Source: CBDFNC01 sp965249895
GTDB lineage: Bacteria > Pseudomonadota > Gammaproteobacteria > Enterobacterales > CBDFNC01
Length of the DNA stretch: 64,000 bases
Assembly (NCBI GenBank): GCA_965249895.1
Contig: CBDFNC010000002.1
Span: 1-64,000, forward strand
Reading direction: 5' to 3'
In this document: positions 1 to 13,769 of the stretch, in pieces
Position numbering within the stretch: position 1 is the first letter of the stretch
Layout of the letters: every line of letters begins with the position of its first letter
Notes under the pieces: generated by a model
Told to the model about the DNA's origin: nothing
Databases searched by the model: none
The model's input: the letters and a program-made list of their open reading frames with translations, nothing else
Made by a program: the position numbers and the translations under genes

Positions 1-737
1 TAAGCTTGTACGAAGCGCTTCACGTTATCGTCATTTTTGTTTTCTTCACGTGCCGCGATGATATTGACATAAGGCGAGTCTTTTTCTTCTACGAAAAGAC
101 CATCTCTGGTAGGCAGCAGGTCGATTTGTGATGCATAGGTGGTGTTGATAATCGCCAAACTAACATCTTCCAGAGAGCGAGGTAGTTGTGCTGCTTCCAA
201 TTCAATAATCTGCAGATTTTTTGGATTTTCAACAATATCCATCGGTGTGGCTGTCAGGCCAGCATTTTCTTTTAACTTAAGTAACCCTTGTTTTTCTAAC
301 AAAATAAGCGCTCGACCTAAGTTAGAAGGATCATTGGGGACCGCCAGCTTATCGCCATCCTTCAGTTCATCCAAAGATTTAATCTTCTTGGAGTACCCTG
401 CAATAGGATAGACAAAGGTGTTACCAACACTCACAATTTTTAAGCCGCGGTCCTTAATCATAGAGTCCAGGTACGGCTGATGTTGAAATGCGTTCAAATC
501 AATGCTGCCGTCAGATAGTGCCACGTTTGGAGTTACATAATCGCTGAATACAACCACTTCAACATTGAGGTTATACTTCTCTTTTGCGACTTTTTTAGCG
601 ATTTCTACTAGCTGCGCTTCCGAACCATCGATAGCGCCAACTTTAATGGTGTTCGCATCGGCTGGTTTATCGCCACAAGCAGTTAGTAACAAGGTGCCAC
701 CTAAAGTAGCAGCTGCGAATAAAGACTTAAGTTTCAT
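1..737 (-). CDS. metQ: Methionine-binding lipoprotein MetQ (3' end outside window)
   Basis: Substrate-binding lipoprotein of the MetNIQ ABC importer for D/L-methionine, anchored on the outer face of the inner membrane. The translation starts at an ATG at 737 with a basic-hydrophobic signal sequence and a lipobox LTAC, so Cys21 is the predicted lipidated residue. The body has NLPA-family features such as VGAIDGSEAQLVEIAKK and NAFQHQPYLD. About 245 residues are visible and the C-terminus runs off the window edge. It lies 24 bp downstream of metI on the same strand, as the last gene of a metN-metI-metQ operon. The family can also bind other small ligands, but the linked metN/metI genes and the MetJ-like boxes upstream make methionine the likely substrate. 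Confidence 0.95.
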   Translation of the reverse strand, partial: MKLKSLFAAATLGGTLLLTACGDKPADANTIKVGAIDGSEAQLVEIAKKVAKEKYNLNVEVVVFSDYVTPNVALSDGSIDLNAFQHQPYLDSMIKDRGLKIVSVGNTFVYPIAGYSKKIKSLDELKDGDKLAVPNDPSNLGRALILLEKQGLLKLKENAGLTATPMDIVENPKNLQIIELEAAQLPRSLEDVSLAIINTTYASQIDLLPTRDGLFVEEKDSPYVNIIAAREENKNDDNVKRFVQA

Positions 738-761
738 TGTTGTTTCCTTTTCTAAACAATT

Positions 762-1415
762 TTATCTGTGATCAACTTTCTTCACCAGGTATTCACCCAG
801 TGTCTGAATGAGCTGTACTAAAATCACCAGGATCACCACAGTGATGAGCATGACTTGGGGGTCAAATCGTTGATAACCGTAGCGGATCCCCACGTCCCCT
901 AAGCCACCTCCGCCAATGGCGCCAGCCATTGCTGAATAATTAACCAGGGTGACCAAGGTAATAGTGATGCTGTTAACTATGCCGGGTAGGGCTTCTGGCA
1001 TTAGCACTTTTTGGATAATTTGCAGTGGCTTCGCCCCCATAGCTTGAGCGGCTTCTATCAAACCAGAGGGAACTTCCAATAGTGCACCCTCTACTAAACG
1101 TGCGATAAAAGGAATGGCGCCTATGGTAAGTGGTACTGTCGCCGCTAACGTACCGATGGAGGTGCCTATGATAAAGCGGGTAACCGGGATTATGGCGACC
1201 AGCAGAATAATAAAAGGTACAGAGCGGCCAATATTAACTATTGTACCCAAGGTGATGTTTAGTACTCTTTGCTCTAAAATCTGCCCTTTTTTGGTGACTT
1301 GTAGCAATATACCAATCGGAATACCCAGTAAGCAGCTAAGTGCACCAGAAATCGCCACCATCAGCAGCGTTTCACCCAGAGCTTGAGTGAGAAGGTTAAT
1401 CATAGCTTCAGACAT
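762..1415 (-). CDS. metI: Methionine ABC transporter permease MetI
   Basis: Inner-membrane permease of the MetNIQ methionine importer, 217 residues, which matches the usual size. Several hydrophobic segments are evident, and the cytoplasmic EAA loop that docks the ATPase is at about residues 121-145 (EAAQAMGAKPLQ, then MPEALPG). The ATG at 1415 lies inside the last codons of metN (8-nt overlap), which suggests translational coupling. The gene itself is intact, but the upstream metN frame is broken, so coupling and transporter function depend on whether that frameshift is real. Confidence 0.96.
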   Translation of the reverse strand: MSEAMINLLTQALGETLLMVAISGALSCLLGIPIGILLQVTKKGQILEQRVLNITLGTIVNIGRSVPFIILLVAIIPVTRFIIGTSIGTLAATVPLTIGAIPFIARLVEGALLEVPSGLIEAAQAMGAKPLQIIQKVLMPEALPGIVNSITITLVTLVNYSAMAGAIGGGGLGDVGIRYGYQRFDPQVMLITVVILVILVQLIQTLGEYLVKKVDHR

Positions 1416-2440
1416 AACCTAGCACCTCCACATTTATATGATGTTCCTTTAAGAAGGCTTTCGCTGCTTTGGTTTGGCTTTCCTCACCAAATATCTCGGC
1501 CAACATATACCCGAATTTAACGCCACCTGCGTAGTCGATATCAGCGCTAAGAATGCTGATATCTACATTAAACTCACGGCTTATTTGGGACATTAATGGT
1601 GCATCTACAGTTTTGCCTGTGAAGCCCAACCGCACTAGTGGGAACAGTCCAGGCTGACGGCTTGGACTAAGGCGCTGACGATAATCTTCGGGTATTTCCA
1701 CATGGATAGTAGAAGCGATAAATTCTTTGGCTAATTCCGTTTGCGGGTTGGAAAAGAAGGAAGCTACCTTATTTTGTTCGATTAGCTCCCCCTTATCTAT
1801 GATAGCCACTTGATCACAGATGGTTTTTACTACTTCCATTTCATGAGTGATCATCAATATGGTCAGATTCAGCTTTTGGTTAATACTTTTTAGCAGGGCT
1901 AGTATCGACTTAGTCGTTTGCGGATCCAATGCGGAAGTAGCCTCATCGCACAGCAACACCTTTGGTTCAGTGGCCAGTGCCCGGGCAATTGCAACACGCT
2001 GCTTTTGGCCACCACTGAGTTCGCTAGGGTAGGCGCTTACTTTCGATTCCAGCCCTACTAATTTAAGTAACTCGCTCACTCGCGACGAGATTTTCGCCTT
2101 ATTCGCCGATTGTAACTCTAGCGGTAGAGCCACGTTATCGAATACGGTACGAGAAGAGAGCAAGTTAAAATGCTGGAATATCATGCCAATCTTACGTCTG
2201 GCTTGAGTGAGCTGGCTTTCGTTTAGCTTAGTCAGCTCAGTACCCATCCACTGCCACTGAACCTGAGCTAGGTTTTTCAAGTAAATTAACGCAGCGTATC
2301 AACGTACTCTTACCCGCTCCTGAAGCACCGATGACGCCGAATATTTCACCTTCGGGGACTGTTAGATTGACGTCACTCAGTGCTGTCACTTGATGTTGAC
2401 CCGTGGCAAAGATCTTGCTTAGGTTTGAAATTTTAATCAT
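1408..2440 (-). pseudogene. metN: Methionine import ATPase MetN, broken by a +1 frameshift
   Basis: ATP-hydrolysing subunit of the MetNIQ importer. The ATG at 2440 opens a frame with Walker A GASGAGKS at residues 38-45 that ends after VAVDGY at a TGA near 2237. A second frame resumes at TELTKLNESQ and carries IGMIFQHFNLLS (Q-loop), LSGGQKQR (signature), LLCDEATSALD (Walker B) and the C-terminal NIL regulatory domain ending EVLGYV. Removing one G from the GGG run (plus-strand CCC at 2243-2245) joins the two into a 343-residue protein, the E. coli MetN length, with the expected junction VDG-TELTKL. The rest of the gene shows no decay. I infer either a recent inactivating mutation or a one-base sequencing error. 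The gene is first in the metNIQ operon. Confidence 0.9.
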
Positions 2441-2551
2441 TTATTCGTAAGACTCTAGAATTAACGATACCCGACCACAGCTAATCACGGCTTTGTTGAT
2501 GTATTTGATTATTTATGCTGAGTTGATATTCTAAATTAGGTTAAGATGCTA

Positions 2552-2607
2552 AGAAGTCTGGACGTCTAAGTCAATAGATATTTTTCCATCTAGCCGTCTA
2601 AATGGAT
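2552..2607 (-). promoter_or_regulatory. Tandem MetJ-type met boxes upstream of metNIQ
   Basis: Three octamers each match the MetJ consensus AGACGTCT at 7 of 8 positions: AGAAGTCT (2552-2559), GGACGTCT (2560-2567) and AGCCGTCT (2592-2599). All share one 8-bp phase, with weaker octamers between them. MetJ binds cooperatively to tandem 8-bp boxes with S-adenosylmethionine as corepressor. The position in the metN/gmhB divergent region implies repression of metNIQ when methionine is plentiful. Whether gmhB is affected cannot be told. Confidence 0.75.
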
Positions 2608-2672
2608 GAGTATTTCCTCTGCTACGACTAAATGCGATAATTCATCGGTTATTCATTTTTAAGGAGTCTGCC

Positions 2673-3230
2673 GTGAGTCAGGCCGCTATATTTTTAGACC
2701 GTGATGGAGTAATAAACAAAGATCATGGTTATGTTGCTGAAATTGATAACTTCGAATTTATCGAAGGGGTAATCGATGCCTGTAGGTTGTTAAAGAGCAA
2801 AGGCTACCTTTTAGTTTTGGTGACCAATCAGTCCGGTATAGGGCGAGGTTATTACACCGAAGATCAGTTTTTGACGTTGACCGAATGGATGGATTGGTCA
2901 CTGGCAGATAAAGGGGTTGATTTGGACGGTATCTATTACTGTCCGCATCATAGTGAAAAAGGGACCGGAGAATATAAAGTAGATTGTGATTGCCGCAAAC
3001 CCAAGGCAGGAATGTTACTGACGGCTATAAAAGAGTTGTCGATAGATACTGAGCGTTCCTATTTTATCGGCGATAAAATCTCCGATATACAGGCCGGTAA
3101 AGCGGCAAAGGTGAATGGCAACATCCTGGTTGAAACGGGTAAAGAGATAACTGAGGACGCTAAGGCGGTTGCTGATCAGGTATTCAAAGATCTTCTGTCG
3201 TTTGCACAGTGGGTGAATCCTGCGAAATAA
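2673..3230 (+). CDS. gmhB: D-glycero-beta-D-manno-heptose-1,7-bisphosphate 7-phosphatase
   Basis: HAD-superfamily phosphatase that removes the 7-phosphate from heptose bisphosphate in the ADP-heptose pathway for the LPS inner core; cytoplasmic. The 185 residues begin at GTG 2673 behind an AAGGAG ribosome site at 2661-2666. The HAD motif I is LDRDGVIN with Asp9 and Asp11 as nucleophile and acid/base; motif II is VTNQSGIGRG. A zinc-binding loop has CPHH followed by CDCRKP, and the late GDKISDIQAG carries the metal-binding acidic residues. It is divergent from metN and followed by the rRNA operon, as in E. coli, which supports the assignment over histidinol-phosphatase relatives. Confidence 0.95.
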   Translation: MSQAAIFLDRDGVINKDHGYVAEIDNFEFIEGVIDACRLLKSKGYLLVLVTNQSGIGRGYYTEDQFLTLTEWMDWSLADKGVDLDGIYYCPHHSEKGTGEYKVDCDCRKPKAGMLLTAIKELSIDTERSYFIGDKISDIQAGKAAKVNGNILVETGKEITEDAKAVADQVFKDLLSFAQWVNPAK

Positions 3231-3330
3231 ACTCTTCTTATATATAGGTTGATATAGGGTGTTCTTATCCACTTTTTGTTCGGTAATTGAGCAAACAAGC
3301 GAGAGCGATGAAAAACATTGAATAAATGGC

Positions 3331-3358
3331 TTGCACTTCGGAGTTGGATCTCTATAAT
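3331..3358 (+). promoter_or_regulatory. rRNA operon P1-type promoter
   Basis: TTGCAC at 3331-3336 and TATAAT at 3353-3358 are separated by 16 bp and followed by the GC-rich discriminator TCGCCTCC. This is the typical layout of stringently controlled rRNA promoters in gammaproteobacteria. It lies about 400 bp upstream of the 16S start. Confidence 0.85.
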
Positions 3359-3519
3359 TCGCCTCCGTTGTCACGATGTTCCGGGCCTTACGGGGTAAGG
3401 CAAGCGACGTGATAACGTGGTCAGAAATGACCGGAAAGAAAGCTGTAATTTAGCAGTTGACTTTCGAAACGGCTAGCGTAGTATACGCAGCCCTGACGAG
3501 GCAAACAAACGCCGACTCA

Positions 3520-3534
3520 ACGCTCTTTAACAAT

Positions 3535-3537
<3 letters not shown>
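3520..3537 (+). promoter_or_regulatory. boxA antitermination site in the rRNA leader
   Basis: ACGCTCTTTAACAATTTA matches the boxA consensus TGCTCTTTAACA with one change at its start. boxA in nascent rRNA recruits NusB/NusE so that transcription resists Rho termination. The long leader also has two small perfect hairpins just before the 16S gene, around 3690-3710 and 3721-3740, with TT loops. Confidence 0.75.
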
Positions 3538-5418
<1,881 letters not shown>

Positions 5419-5510
5419 TTAAAGATGTGAAGTTTCTGGAATATGGCTGCTCACTAGCGTTCGCCTGATTCATAAACTGCTGAGAAACATGTTTCTCATA
5501 TCGAGTTTAT

Positions 5511-5586
5511 GTCCCGTTCGTCTAGAGGCCTAGGACACCGCCCTTTCACGGCGGTAACACGAGTTCAAATCTCGTACGGGATACCA
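5511..5586 (+). tRNA. tRNA-Glu (TTC)
   Basis: A 76-nt cloverleaf in the 16S-23S spacer with acceptor GTCCCGT/ACGGGAT, anticodon loop CTTTCAC giving anticodon TTC, T-loop GTTCAAATC and encoded CCA. It is the only tRNA in this spacer, so this is a Glu-type rather than an Ile/Ala-type rRNA operon. Confidence 0.98.
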
Positions 5587-5698
5587 TCTTTCTTACGAAA
5601 GATGGCGAACTAAGAAACCACCTTCGTATCGTGCTTGAAAGCACAAAGCAATATAGCAACTTCGGTTGTGATTATATTGCTTTGCTTTTTTAAGCAAT

Positions 5699-5713
5699 TG
5701 CTCTTTAAAAATT
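5699..5713 (+). promoter_or_regulatory. boxA antitermination site in the 16S-23S spacer
   Basis: TGCTCTTTAAAAATT matches the boxA consensus and lies downstream of tRNA-Glu. A second boxA before 23S is usual in rRNA operons and keeps antitermination through the long 23S gene. Confidence 0.75.
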
Positions 5714-5983
5714 TGGAAAGCTGATAAAGTTCATTGAATACATATGATGATGTATTCAATACCGAGTGATCATTACTTTATAAAGTAGTGATTATTCAAG
5801 CAATAGAAATAAATGTTAAGTGTTAAAACTTAGCACGTACTGAGTTTGTATTAGCGCCTTCTCACACATTTACTTGGTAAATGATGTTGTCAGGCAGGTC
5901 GCTTTTACAAGTAAAAGCTCAGTTGTAGTTCGCAAGTGTCTTGGTAAAGACAAAGGATGCACGAAAGTGGGTCCTGCAATACG

Positions 5984-8910
<2,927 letters not shown>

Positions 8911-9145
8911 TACGAAGTAACCCGCGCAGTTCCGGCAACATGTTGAAGACATGTGAGAGGAAACTAAGCATTAGGGTGTTAATACCAAAAGATTACTTGC
9001 GAACTATTCACTTTTTGCTTGCAAAATGTGAAGGTCTGGCAACACTTTTACGAAGTAAAGGTGTGAGAAGACAAAGAGCTGTTGCGAACTTTATCACTTC
9101 CAGATTTTAAAGCTCGCGTCTAACGACGAGAGCAATACAAGTTAT

Positions 9146-9265
9146 CGCCTGGCGGCCATAGCATTGTGGACCCACCTGACTCCATGCCGAACTCAGTAGT
9201 GAAACGCAATAGCGCCGATGGTAGTGTGGGGTTTCCCCATGTGAGAGTAGGACACTGCCAGGCAC
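9146..9265 (+). rRNA. rrf: 5S ribosomal RNA
   Basis: A 120-nt 5S gene. The ends GCCTGGCGGCC and CTGCCAGGC pair as the terminal helix, and the interior has CCATGCCGAACTCAG and GATGGTAGTGTGGGG. It is the last gene of the rRNA operon and ends just before a terminator. Confidence 0.98.
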
Positions 9266-9273
9266 CAATTAGA

Positions 9274-9304
9274 AAGCCCGAACCGAAAGGTTCGGGTTTT
9301 TTTA
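9274..9304 (+). terminator. Intrinsic terminator of the rRNA operon
   Basis: A perfect stem AGCCCGAACC / GGTTCGGGTTT with a GAAA tetraloop is followed by a run of seven T. It lies 9 bp after 5S. Confidence 0.95.
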
Positions 9305-9517
9305 TTGTGTATTAAAAATAAACCAATGCCAAAACCCAACATATAAATTCCATTTCCAATCCATGTGCGTTTTTATCGAATAATATCATATTGATTTACA
9401 CTATATAACCAGTTGATAATAAACAGTAAAAATATAGTCATTGATTCCTGTCGCTATACTAATTATTTCATTTTGCTATGCTAGGTTAGCTATTTTGAAG
9501 TAATAAAGGGACTTTAT

Positions 9518-11575
9518 ATGAACTTCCGCGTAAGGCATGGTTGGCCTGAAAAGCTTGGAGTTACTTTAACCGCTCAAGGTGCGAATTTTAGTTTATTTGC
9601 ACGATTAGCGGATGAAGTAGAATTACTGTTTTTCGATCAACAAGATGATAATGAGCCTAGTCATATCTTTAGATTTTCAGACTCTGAAAATCGCACAGCT
9701 TATTACTGGCACATTTTTATCGAAGGTGTGAAACCTGGTCAGTTATATGCCTTCAGAGTAAATGGTCCCTATCGTCCATTCGATGGAACACGTTTTGATA
9801 ACGAAAAAGCCTTGTTAGATCCCTATGGCATTTTAGTCGCCAAAGGAAAAAACTATAGCAGAGAGGCGGCTATCGCTCCTGGCCCTAATCTGGAGTCCTG
9901 TCTTAAGAGCGTAGTCGCTGATATCGATGATTATGATTGGGAAGATGATGAGCATCCACGGCATAAATTTGGAAAGACAGTCATCTATGAAATGCATGTG
10001 GGGGGGTTCACTCGTCACCCTAGTTCCAAAATTTCACTGGAAAAACGTGGTACTTACGCAGGTTTGGTCGAAAAGATCCCCTATCTGAAAGAGCTGGGGA
10101 TTACCGCGGTTGAATTGATGCCGGTTTATCAATTTGATGAAGAAGAGCATCACGCCGGGTTAAGTAATTATTGGGGTTATAGTCCTATCTCCTTTTTCTC
10201 TCCTCACCGGGACTACAGCTCCGATAAATCATTGTTAGGTCCTTTGAATGAGTTCAGGGATATGGTTAAAGCGCTACATAAGGCTGATATCGAAGTTATT
10301 TTGGATGTAGTTTATAACCATACGGCGGAAGGGGATGAAAATGGCCCTACCTTGTGCTTCAGAGGGTTAGATAACGATGCCTACTATATTTTGGACAAGG
10401 ACAAGTCCGAATATATGAACTTTAGCGGATGCGGTAACACCTTTAACGGCACTCATTCGGTATGTCGACGTTTGATCATCGATAGCTTACATTTCTGGGT
10501 AGAAAAAATGCATGTGGATGGTTTCAGGTTCGATTTGGCATCAATACTATCTCGTGACGAGGAAGGAATGCCTATGGTGAGTCCTCCCACCCTTTGGAGT
10601 ATTGATACTGACCCCTTGCTTGCCTCCACTAAACTAATCGCAGAAGCTTGGGATGCAGGAGGCTTATATCAAGTTGGGCAGTTGGCAGGACAAAGGTGGC
10701 GTGAATGGAACGGACAGTTTAGGGACGATGTCAGGCGATTTATTCGTGGGGACGCGGGGATGGTTAGCAAGTTTGCAGATCGATTGATTGGCAGCCCGGA
10801 TATTTACGGTCATCATCAGCTTGAACCGGAAAAAACGATTAATTTTGTTACTTGCCACGATGGTTTCACCTTAATGGATTTGGTGAGTTTCGACGAAAAA
10901 CACAACCTTGATAATGGTGAAGATAATCGAGATGGCTGTAATGAAAACTTCAGCTGGAATCATGGTGTTGAAGGGCTGACTAATGACCCAGAGATCAATG
11001 CGTTACGCCGAAAGCAAATAAAAAACCTGCTAACTATTAACTTACTCTCATTGGGCACTCCTATGATTCAAATGGGCGATGAAATGGGCAGAACCCAAGG
11101 CGGTAATAATAATGGTTATTGCCAAGATAACTCATTGTTTTGGCTAGACTGGTCCTTAATTGAACGAAATGAAGATCTATTAAATTTTACCAAAGCACTT
11201 GTCCATCAGCGTGTAGAGCAGGGAAGTTTAGACCTGATGAAGAGCAAACGTTTACCTTTAGATGAAGTGCTACAAAGGTCAGATATTCGCTGGCACGGTG
11301 TTAAACTTTTACAGCCTGATTGGGGAGATGACTCTCGCTCCATCGCAATAGAAACAACCCCTTATGGTCAAACCTACGCCATGTATGCGATTTTCAATTC
11401 ATATTGGGAACCGTTGGAATTCGAGCTACCACCTGCCCCAAATGGCGCCTGGATCCGCTTCATCGATACCTCACTATCGGATTCTGATGACATTTTAATG
11501 CCTAAGAAACAAGCTAACCTGGTTCGCAATAAATACCTGGCCAAAGCCAGAAGTATCGTAATTCTGGTCGGTTAA
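9518..11575 (+). CDS. glgX: Glycogen debranching enzyme GlgX-type (GH13 isoamylase family)
   Basis: Glycoside hydrolase family 13 protein of 685 residues that should cleave alpha-1,6 branches of glycogen or limit dextrins. The start is ATG 9518 with AAAGG upstream at 9505-9509. An N-terminal CBM48-like beta domain covers about residues 1-120. The four GH13 regions are visible: DVVYNH with Asp263, DGFRFDLA with the nucleophile Asp339, IAEAWD with acid/base Glu376, and TCHDG with His447-Asp448. A C-terminal beta domain ends the protein. No other glg genes are adjacent; it stands alone between the rRNA operon and insertion sequences and has its own downstream terminator. The symbol is given for family level; TreX/isoamylase activity is not excluded. 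Confidence 0.88.
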   Translation: MNFRVRHGWPEKLGVTLTAQGANFSLFARLADEVELLFFDQQDDNEPSHIFRFSDSENRTAYYWHIFIEGVKPGQLYAFRVNGPYRPFDGTRFDNEKALLDPYGILVAKGKNYSREAAIAPGPNLESCLKSVVADIDDYDWEDDEHPRHKFGKTVIYEMHVGGFTRHPSSKISLEKRGTYAGLVEKIPYLKELGITAVELMPVYQFDEEEHHAGLSNYWGYSPISFFSPHRDYSSDKSLLGPLNEFRDMVKALHKADIEVILDVVYNHTAEGDENGPTLCFRGLDNDAYYILDKDKSEYMNFSGCGNTFNGTHSVCRRLIIDSLHFWVEKMHVDGFRFDLASILSRDEEGMPMVSPPTLWSIDTDPLLASTKLIAEAWDAGGLYQVGQLAGQRWREWNGQFRDDVRRFIRGDAGMVSKFADRLIGSPDIYGHHQLEPEKTINFVTCHDGFTLMDLVSFDEKHNLDNGEDNRDGCNENFSWNHGVEGLTNDPEINALRRKQIKNLLTINLLSLGTPMIQMGDEMGRTQGGNNNGYCQDNSLFWLDWSLIERNEDLLNFTKALVHQRVEQGSLDLMKSKRLPLDEVLQRSDIRWHGVKLLQPDWGDDSRSIAIETTPYGQTYAMYAIFNSYWEPLEFELPPAPNGAWIRFIDTSLSDSDDILMPKKQANLVRNKYLAKARSIVILVG

Positions 11576-11645
11576 GTATGGGTCTTGCGAGTCAGCTAAC
11601 TGCCAACAAATACTGACTGGCTAGAATATAGGTAGTACCTGACCG

Positions 11646-11689
11646 AAAACCCTACAACCCTTTATTCATAAGGGCTGTAGAAGGGTTTT
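11646..11689 (+). terminator. Terminator downstream of glgX
   Basis: AAAACCC and GGGTTTT enclose a second stem TACAACCCTT / AAGGGCTGTA with one mismatch. The A-rich left side and T-run right side would allow termination from either direction. The rest of 11576-11945 has no gene; it holds a small imperfect hairpin near 11743-11775 and the probable left end of the insertion sequence. Confidence 0.7.
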
Positions 11690-11849
11690 AAAAACGAAGA
11701 TTTAGATGCTAATACAGAAAACACCTAAAAATTGGGGCTATTTAGTGCCTGGCAGAAAACTCGCTTTTCGGGCACAACTTACCTATTGCTGGTAAGTTGA
11801 TTATTATTGGTTTTGATTGTTTATAACCAGAGTGGTTATCTGTGCTTAG

Positions 11850-13547
11850 TTGTTATAAGAAATTGTTATGCAAAGGTATTTTTAGGGTATGGATTGCCTG
11901 ACGGATCGTGGCCATATGATCATTCTTCCAGAAAGCACGCCAGTATCAGGCCGCTTTTTTGTATGGCCCTCGTTTTCGCTTTCTCTCTACATCTCGCACC
12001 AAAGCGCCCAGGCGGTGAATGTTCTTCGCCACAACCGCCAGCGCGGCATAACGCTTGAAACCGGCTAAACCGTGGTCGCGACACGTATCCAGACCATGCA
12101 CTTCCAGACCGTTAATAGCCGCTTCAACTGCGGAGTGCTTTCTTTTTGTTTCGATAAACTCGGGTGCGTACTCATGTGCTTGCTCTGCTTTCGACAGCCG
12201 ACCTTTCTTTGGCAACACTGTTAGCTCCAGTCGCTGCTTGAGTTCCTCCTGGTTTTCTTTGCTATGAAAACCCTTATCGAAGCTGCATACGTTTAGGCCA
12301 GCATACCGGTTTTGACTTTCTTCGACCATAGCGACAGCAACCTGGTCGTCCGTCTGCTTTTCCATCACCTGATGATGCAGAATAAAGCTGTCGCTGTCAG
12401 CCATGATACAGACTCGAAGCCCCAGCTCAACCGGTACGCCAGCCTTGCCTTTACTGACCCATTCAGTGTGTGGCTGAAAGATTGAAAATACCTTTTCAGC
12501 GTGAGGGATCTTCTCTCCCTCCAAAACGCGTCTGCGGATCTGGTCAATTTGCCGGTTGACATGGTCAAGGTAACCATCCAGTTTCGCCAACGCCAAGTTG
12601 AACAAACCGTATTTATGGCCCAGTAGTTCACGGGTTTGCCGGGCGCGATATTCGAATTTCTGAGCAGACTCGATTAAGGCCTGATGAGCCTGTTGTACCC
12701 GCTCAAGCTGGCGCTGTTGCTTAGCCTCATCTTTTGACGTGGAATGCTTGAGTTTCTGAGCCTTGCGATGCAGCTTCTTAAACTGGCGGATATTGTAGCG
12801 ATACTGCCGCCACAGGCTGTGGCCAAAGGGCTCACATAAGGCAGCACATTCTTCCATGGTCTTTCTGACAGCGTCAAATAACAGATTGATATCGGTGGGA
12901 TAATGGACATAGGTTTCAACGACAAACGAATCACAGCGCCCGGTGATTGCGTTGTTTTCGTCCTTTTTTAGCAGGCGGTAGCCTGCCTTCACCACACACT
13001 GGTTTATCCGGTCTAGCAACTCGGGAGTGAACAACATCAGGTTGTCTTTGATGCTCTGCAAGCTGAACTTTCTGTTGTCACACCAGTCGCTCAATCCGAG
13101 CATGGCGCGGATAGTATTGTGTTGATTGGCCCGTTCATGAATACGATCAAAATCGGCATTCAGGCCAAGGCGCAACACCCCAAGTACCAGAATGGTCCAC
13201 TGATCCATACCGGGGCGGCCGGTATCGGTGCTGGCGCTTTCACCGTCCTCGTTAATAGGTACGATCTCAGCGAGTATAGTGAATACCTCCTCGCGTAATT
13301 CCGGTGTGATATAAATGTGCTGAAGGCCAATGAGGAGCTTGGGAATATCATCACGGGATTTGGGATCGAATTCAATGTTGGCAATGTTAGCTTCACTGAG
13401 TTTGAACTGAGGATTGAGCACTTCTCTCATAAGATTTCGCCGCCTGAAGTTTTTTGAAAAATGAAGGTGTAACCCCTGCAGGTCGAGACAAAGTATAGGA
13501 AAATCCTACAAGATCAGGCTATTACAGGCGAGTTTTCCTTATAACAA
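11850..13547 (-). mobile_element. Insertion sequence, ISNCY/IS1182-like, probable ends
   Basis: The transposase gene is flanked by an imperfect inverted repeat: TTGTTATAAGAAA at 11850-11862 and the complement of TTGTTATAAGGAA at 13535-13547 (12 of 13 match). The ends lie 96 and about 117 bp outside the coding region, giving about 1.7 kb. I could not find a convincing target duplication, so the borders are tentative. Confidence 0.55.
11946..13430 (-). CDS. Transposase, ISNCY/IS1182-like DDE family
   Basis: A 494-residue transposase starting at ATG 13430. An N-terminal all-helical part is followed by a DDE-type catalytic region: VVETYVHYPTDINLLFDAVR holds the usual first acidic position, with further acidic blocks at VCIMADSD and CSFDKGFHSKEN. 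A basic helical insertion (about residues 205-270) sits between them, and the C-terminus is basic (KRKRGPYKK). I recognise the HYPTDxxLLxDAVR pattern from IS1182/ISNCY-type transposases, but the exact family is not certain from memory. The gene is uninterrupted, so the element may still be active. Confidence 0.85.
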   Translation of the reverse strand: MREVLNPQFKLSEANIANIEFDPKSRDDIPKLLIGLQHIYITPELREEVFTILAEIVPINEDGESASTDTGRPGMDQWTILVLGVLRLGLNADFDRIHERANQHNTIRAMLGLSDWCDNRKFSLQSIKDNLMLFTPELLDRINQCVVKAGYRLLKKDENNAITGRCDSFVVETYVHYPTDINLLFDAVRKTMEECAALCEPFGHSLWRQYRYNIRQFKKLHRKAQKLKHSTSKDEAKQQRQLERVQQAHQALIESAQKFEYRARQTRELLGHKYGLFNLALAKLDGYLDHVNRQIDQIRRRVLEGEKIPHAEKVFSIFQPHTEWVSKGKAGVPVELGLRVCIMADSDSFILHHQVMEKQTDDQVAVAMVEESQNRYAGLNVCSFDKGFHSKENQEELKQRLELTVLPKKGRLSKAEQAHEYAPEFIETKRKHSAVEAAINGLEVHGLDTCRDHGLAGFKRYAALAVVAKNIHRLGALVRDVERKRKRGPYKKAA

Positions 13548-13769
13548 GCGATCATAAGTTAGAAGTCGACATTCAACTTTACCGTATCATGTTGAATTTT
13601 ATAGTGAATCAAGTTTCCGTTCAGATACTATTTATGAAATATCACCCAAAACTTAAAAACTTAGATTCCGAATTCTGCCTGAAAGCCTTGCGCACTCTAG
13701 CTCTAGGAGTTTTCGTTCAGACACTAGTACCTCGGGTCATAAATACGTTCAAAAATGGCGGTTATTTGA

